DNA from: Flavobacterium sp.
Lineage (GTDB): Bacteria > Bacteroidota > Bacteroidia > Flavobacteriales > Flavobacteriaceae
Reading direction: 5' to 3'
Assembly: GCA_023251135.1 (NCBI GenBank)
Contig: JAHEZJ010000023.1
Coordinates: forward strand, 44,720-108,719
DNA: 64,000 nt
Position 1 is the first letter of the stretch. Every line of letters starts with the position of its first letter. Positions 61,878 through 64,000 of this stretch are shown in pieces. Under the pieces are notes generated by a model. The model did no database searches. It saw only the letters and a program-made list of their open reading frames with translations, and was not told the DNA's origin. The position numbers and the translations under genes are program-made.

Positions 61878-62522
61878 ATGGACTTATTTGGAGAGACAAC
61901 CGACTGGGAAACAAAACTTGAACCTATTTTAAGTAAATATAAAGGAAGAAGACATCCTTTAGAATATCAAAATACCTATCAATTATTGGTAATGGTGGTT
62001 TTATCTGCTCAGGATTCTGACGCTAATATCAATAAAATTGCACCGGCTCTGTTTGAAAAGTATCCTACCTTAAAAAGTCTCTCCGAAACCGATTCAGAAA
62101 CTTTCATTCCTTATATCAGCAAGGTTCGAAATTACCCTACCAAGGCGCAGTGGCTTTTGGAAATTGCAAAAACGGTTCAAGATGACGATAACATCCCACT
62201 GAACATGAAAGAGCTAACTGCTTTAAAAGGAATAGGAAGAAAATCTGCCAATGTAATTCTGCGGGAAACCCATCAGCCGGCAGAAGGTATTATTGCCGAT
62301 TTACATGTCATTCGTGTTGCTCCAAGAATTGGAATTATCAAAGAAAGTAAAGATGGAAATAAAACCGAAAAAGACCTGATGCAGGTTTTACCTAAAAACA
62401 TCTGGTCTGAAATTGGTATGGCCATCTCCTTTCTGGGAAGAGAAACGTGCAGACCTAAACCTAAGTGCGAAGAATGTTTAATTGTAGATTCCTGCCATTA
62501 CTTTGCAACTGAAATAGCCTAA
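61878..62522 (+). CDS. Endonuclease III-family DNA glycosylase
   Basis: A 214-residue HhH-GPD base-excision repair enzyme. The helix-hairpin-helix LKGIGRKSANVIL holds catalytic Lys122 and IADLHVIRVAPRIG holds Asp141. The C-terminal 4Fe-4S cluster has Cys191, 197, 200 and 206 with spacing C-X5-C-X2-C-X5-C, one residue shorter in the first gap than the E. coli C-X6-C. Likely removes oxidised pyrimidines; whether it is the main Nth or a paralogue of the cell cannot be told here. Confidence 0.9.
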   Translation: MDLFGETTDWETKLEPILSKYKGRRHPLEYQNTYQLLVMVVLSAQDSDANINKIAPALFEKYPTLKSLSETDSETFIPYISKVRNYPTKAQWLLEIAKTVQDDDNIPLNMKELTALKGIGRKSANVILRETHQPAEGIIADLHVIRVAPRIGIIKESKDGNKTEKDLMQVLPKNIWSEIGMAISFLGRETCRPKPKCEECLIVDSCHYFATEIA

Positions 62523-62529
62523 AAAACAA

Positions 62530-62964
62530 CTATTTTCTTCGGGTATCAATCAGATAAATAATTTTCCAGGTCTCTTTTTCTTTAAACAAAGTAAAAGTAT
62601 TTACTCCCGAATGACTCAGTTTATCATTCACATAAAACTGATATGGCGCCCATACATGTGCCATTGTCCCGTCAATCTGAATCGTATAGCTCAGTATTTT
62701 CTCCGTAAATTTAATTTTAGAAGGAATTGTAGCAATCGATTTGTAAAATGCGCTCGCTTTTTCATCTGTAAGCTTGTTTCCTTTAGTTGCGCTCTCACTA
62801 ATAGATTGCAGGATCAGCTTATCCGCGCAAACCGCTTTCATTTTTAGGGTATCCCTTTGGTGAAATCCTTCAAAAAAGTTTTCAATACTCTTCTGAACCT
62901 CTTGTTGCTGTGCATTTACAGACAATCCCAAAAACAACAAACTCACCATGCAAAATAGCTTCAT
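62530..62964 (-). CDS. Exported NTF2-like (SnoaL) protein
   Basis: A 144-residue protein with signal peptide (ending LSVNAQQ) and the cone-shaped NTF2 fold: a first helix (VQKSIENFFEGFHQRDTLKM), a hydrophobic helix, and strands ending in AHVWAPYQFYVNDKLSHSGVNTFTLFKEKETWKIIYLIDTRR in parts. NTF2-like proteins of this kind bind small ligands or act as chaperone domains; no catalytic residues can be pointed at. It lies head to tail with the DUF1569 gene, 15 bp apart. Confidence 0.82.
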   Translation of the reverse strand: MKLFCMVSLLFLGLSVNAQQQEVQKSIENFFEGFHQRDTLKMKAVCADKLILQSISESATKGNKLTDEKASAFYKSIATIPSKIKFTEKILSYTIQIDGTMAHVWAPYQFYVNDKLSHSGVNTFTLFKEKETWKIIYLIDTRRK

Positions 62965-62979
62965 AGACCAAGTATAAAA

Positions 62980-63432
62980 TTAAACGCCAAACTGACTCAA
63001 ATGATGCTCCAAATGTTTTGCAAACATATTATTCCATTCTACAGCTTTTAATTTGCCAAAAGAATGAGATTCTTTACCATCAAACTCTTTTTCACCCAAC
63101 TGCTGCGTTTTATTAATATAGCCGATCAATCTTTCTCTCTCAAGATTAAAATCCCTGCTGCCTTTAATAATAAACTGAGGTGCAGTTTGATTATTGTGAA
63201 GATAAGGCGTCTCGCTTACCACCTTACTCTTAACGAGTGTCTTCAGAATAAATTTTAAAAAGAAACCCGGTTTAGGATGAATATCGTCATAAACCATCTC
63301 ATAGGAAACATTACAATGTGCCAACATCTGCGCCACATCCATTTTTCCCCAAAGACCTTTTGATTCCGGTTCAAGCAAATTGATACGCTTTACAAACTCA
63401 TCACAATCTTCCTTTAAAAAAACATTCTTCAT
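62980..63432 (-). CDS. DUF1569 (DinB-like) protein
   Basis: A 150-residue soluble helical protein of the DUF1569 family, related to DinB/YfiT metal-binding four-helix bundles. Histidines that could form the metal site are in AQMLAHCNVSYEM and at the end, KHLEHHLSQFG. DinB-like proteins often act as thiol transferases or unknown enzymes. First gene of a two-gene unit with the NTF2-like gene. Confidence 0.82.
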   Translation of the reverse strand: MKNVFLKEDCDEFVKRINLLEPESKGLWGKMDVAQMLAHCNVSYEMVYDDIHPKPGFFLKFILKTLVKSKVVSETPYLHNNQTAPQFIIKGSRDFNLERERLIGYINKTQQLGEKEFDGKESHSFGKLKAVEWNNMFAKHLEHHLSQFGV

Positions 63433-63862
63433 GGTATCTCGATTCTAAAAAATTAAACACTGAAGTAAAAATAGGATTTTTATCTGAAATATTACAAAGA
63501 TTCACAAACGGTTTTAAGCTATTGAATGCAACATTTACGGTATAATTTTTCTTTGGGCGTTCCCCTCCGGGTCGGGCTGTCCGCTAAATCTTTTGCGACA
63601 AAAGTTTTCGGAGATTACAAAAAAATCAAAGGTGTCACAAAAGGATACCGCTACCATCCCTAACGCAGCTTACGGTAAAAAGAAGATTACTCAAAGAATA
63701 TAACCTAAAATAAAGAACAAACACAAAAAAATCCGTTCCAATCCGCGTTTTCGCGCAGCGAATCAGTACCATCCGCGGTCTATTTTTTAACCACAAAGAA
63801 TGGTTTGACATTTTTTACAATTTCTGAGAATGTCAGAAGACTAAAAAAACCGATATAAAACA
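63433..63862. other. Non-coding gap before the rRNA terminator with repeat remnants
   Basis: No gene is supported. The stretch near 63552-63720 (GGGCGTTCCCCTCCGGGTCG ... ATCCCTAACGCAGC) and the stretch 63730-63790 (ATCCGTTCCAATCCGCG ... CCATCCGCGG) look like decayed interspersed repeats that I have seen in other flavobacterial genomes. They are richer in GC than the surrounding DNA, but I cannot confirm copies from this window alone. Confidence 0.4.
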
Positions 63863-63895
63863 AAAAACCCTGTTTCGATTAGAAACAGGGTTTTT
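63863..63895 (-). terminator. Terminator of the rRNA operon
   Basis: AAAAACCCTGTTTC (63863-63876) and GAAACAGGGTTTTT (63882-63895) form a perfect 14-bp hairpin with a 5-nt loop, immediately beyond the 5S 3' end on the minus strand. Confidence 0.9.
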
Positions 63896-63902
63896 AAAAA
63901 GA

Positions 63903-64000
63903 AAGGCGACGACATACTCTCCCACATAACTGCAGTACCATCTGCGCAGGCGGGCTTAACTACTCTGTTCGGGATGGGAAGAGGTGAGCCCCGCCGCAAT
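63903..64000 (-). rRNA. rrf: 5S ribosomal RNA, 3' part (cut by window edge)
   Basis: On the minus strand the sequence contains the 5S signature CCCATCCCGAACAGAG followed by GTTAAGCCCGCC and ends GGGAGAGTATGTCGTCGCC. About a dozen bases of the 5' end lie beyond the window. The rRNA operon therefore continues to the right and is transcribed toward the left. Confidence 0.92.

Overview
The window is AT-rich DNA from a member of the Bacteroidota, almost certainly a Flavobacterium or a close relative. The evidence is: SusC/SusD pairs, type IX secretion genes (PorQ, PorP/SprF), LytS/LytTR two-component genes, promoters with the Bacteroidota -7 box TAnnTTTG, and interspersed palindromic repeats built on CACGAATTyCACGAA or GTCATTTCGACC. 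No transposase, phage gene, tRNA or CRISPR array was seen. A 5S rRNA, the end of an rRNA operon, lies cut at the right edge.

Layout. 1-2.2 kb: the end of an RND efflux pump gene and its TolC-like outer-membrane partner. 2.2-21.1 kb: a divergent locus of eight minus-strand catabolic genes (DUF1338, ALDH7-type dehydrogenase, SusC, SusD, GH63, GH42, APH-kinase/class-III-aminotransferase fusion, FAD/Fe-S dehydrogenase) facing an Lrp/AsnC regulator, with twin 15-bp operators between them. 21.4-34 kb: a regulatory and envelope region with two coupled AraC regulators, a receiver-like protein without the phospho-acceptor, a DUF6090-like membrane protein, an OmpA/PD40 protein with PorP/SprF, a propeller histidine kinase, a LytTR response regulator and an outer-membrane barrel. 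34-38.6 kb: an exported acetolactate decarboxylase, a cupin/royal-jelly-protein fusion and an EreA/ChaN-like lipoprotein. 38.7-46 kb: nucleoside transporter, cmk, two tandem L,D-transpeptidase paralogues, porQ, lon. 46.3-49.2 kb: an ECF sigma/anti-sigma operon with two beta-helical periplasmic proteins. 49.3-53.5 kb: serine hydrolase, UMF1 transporter, M48 protease. 53.6-60.8 kb: glycogen genes glgA-glgC-glgB and a GH31 enzyme. 61-63.4 kb: alpha/beta hydrolase, endonuclease III, and two small proteins.

Main hypothesis. Read together, the 2.6-20.5 kb genes match, step by step, a route for using the glycosylated hydroxylysine of collagen (Glc-alpha1,2-Gal-beta-O-hydroxylysine). SusCD would import it, GH63 would remove glucose, GH42 would remove galactose, and the kinase/phospho-lyase fusion would turn hydroxylysine into 2-aminoadipate semialdehyde. 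ALDH7 would give 2-aminoadipate, an aminotransferase not in this window 2-oxoadipate, DUF1338 D-2-hydroxyglutarate, and the FAD/Fe-S enzyme 2-oxoglutarate. An amino-acid-type (Lrp) regulator instead of the usual PUL regulator fits this. The family assignments are firm; the pathway is inference.

Second hypothesis. Around the histidine kinase/LytTR pair, three promoters (a fourth weaker) carry GTTATT-type direct repeats 20-21 bp apart at a fixed distance (59 bp, weaker one 57) from a TAnnTTTG box. This looks like a local LytTR regulon covering PorP-OmpA, the receiver-like protein, a barrel protein and an unannotated transcript.
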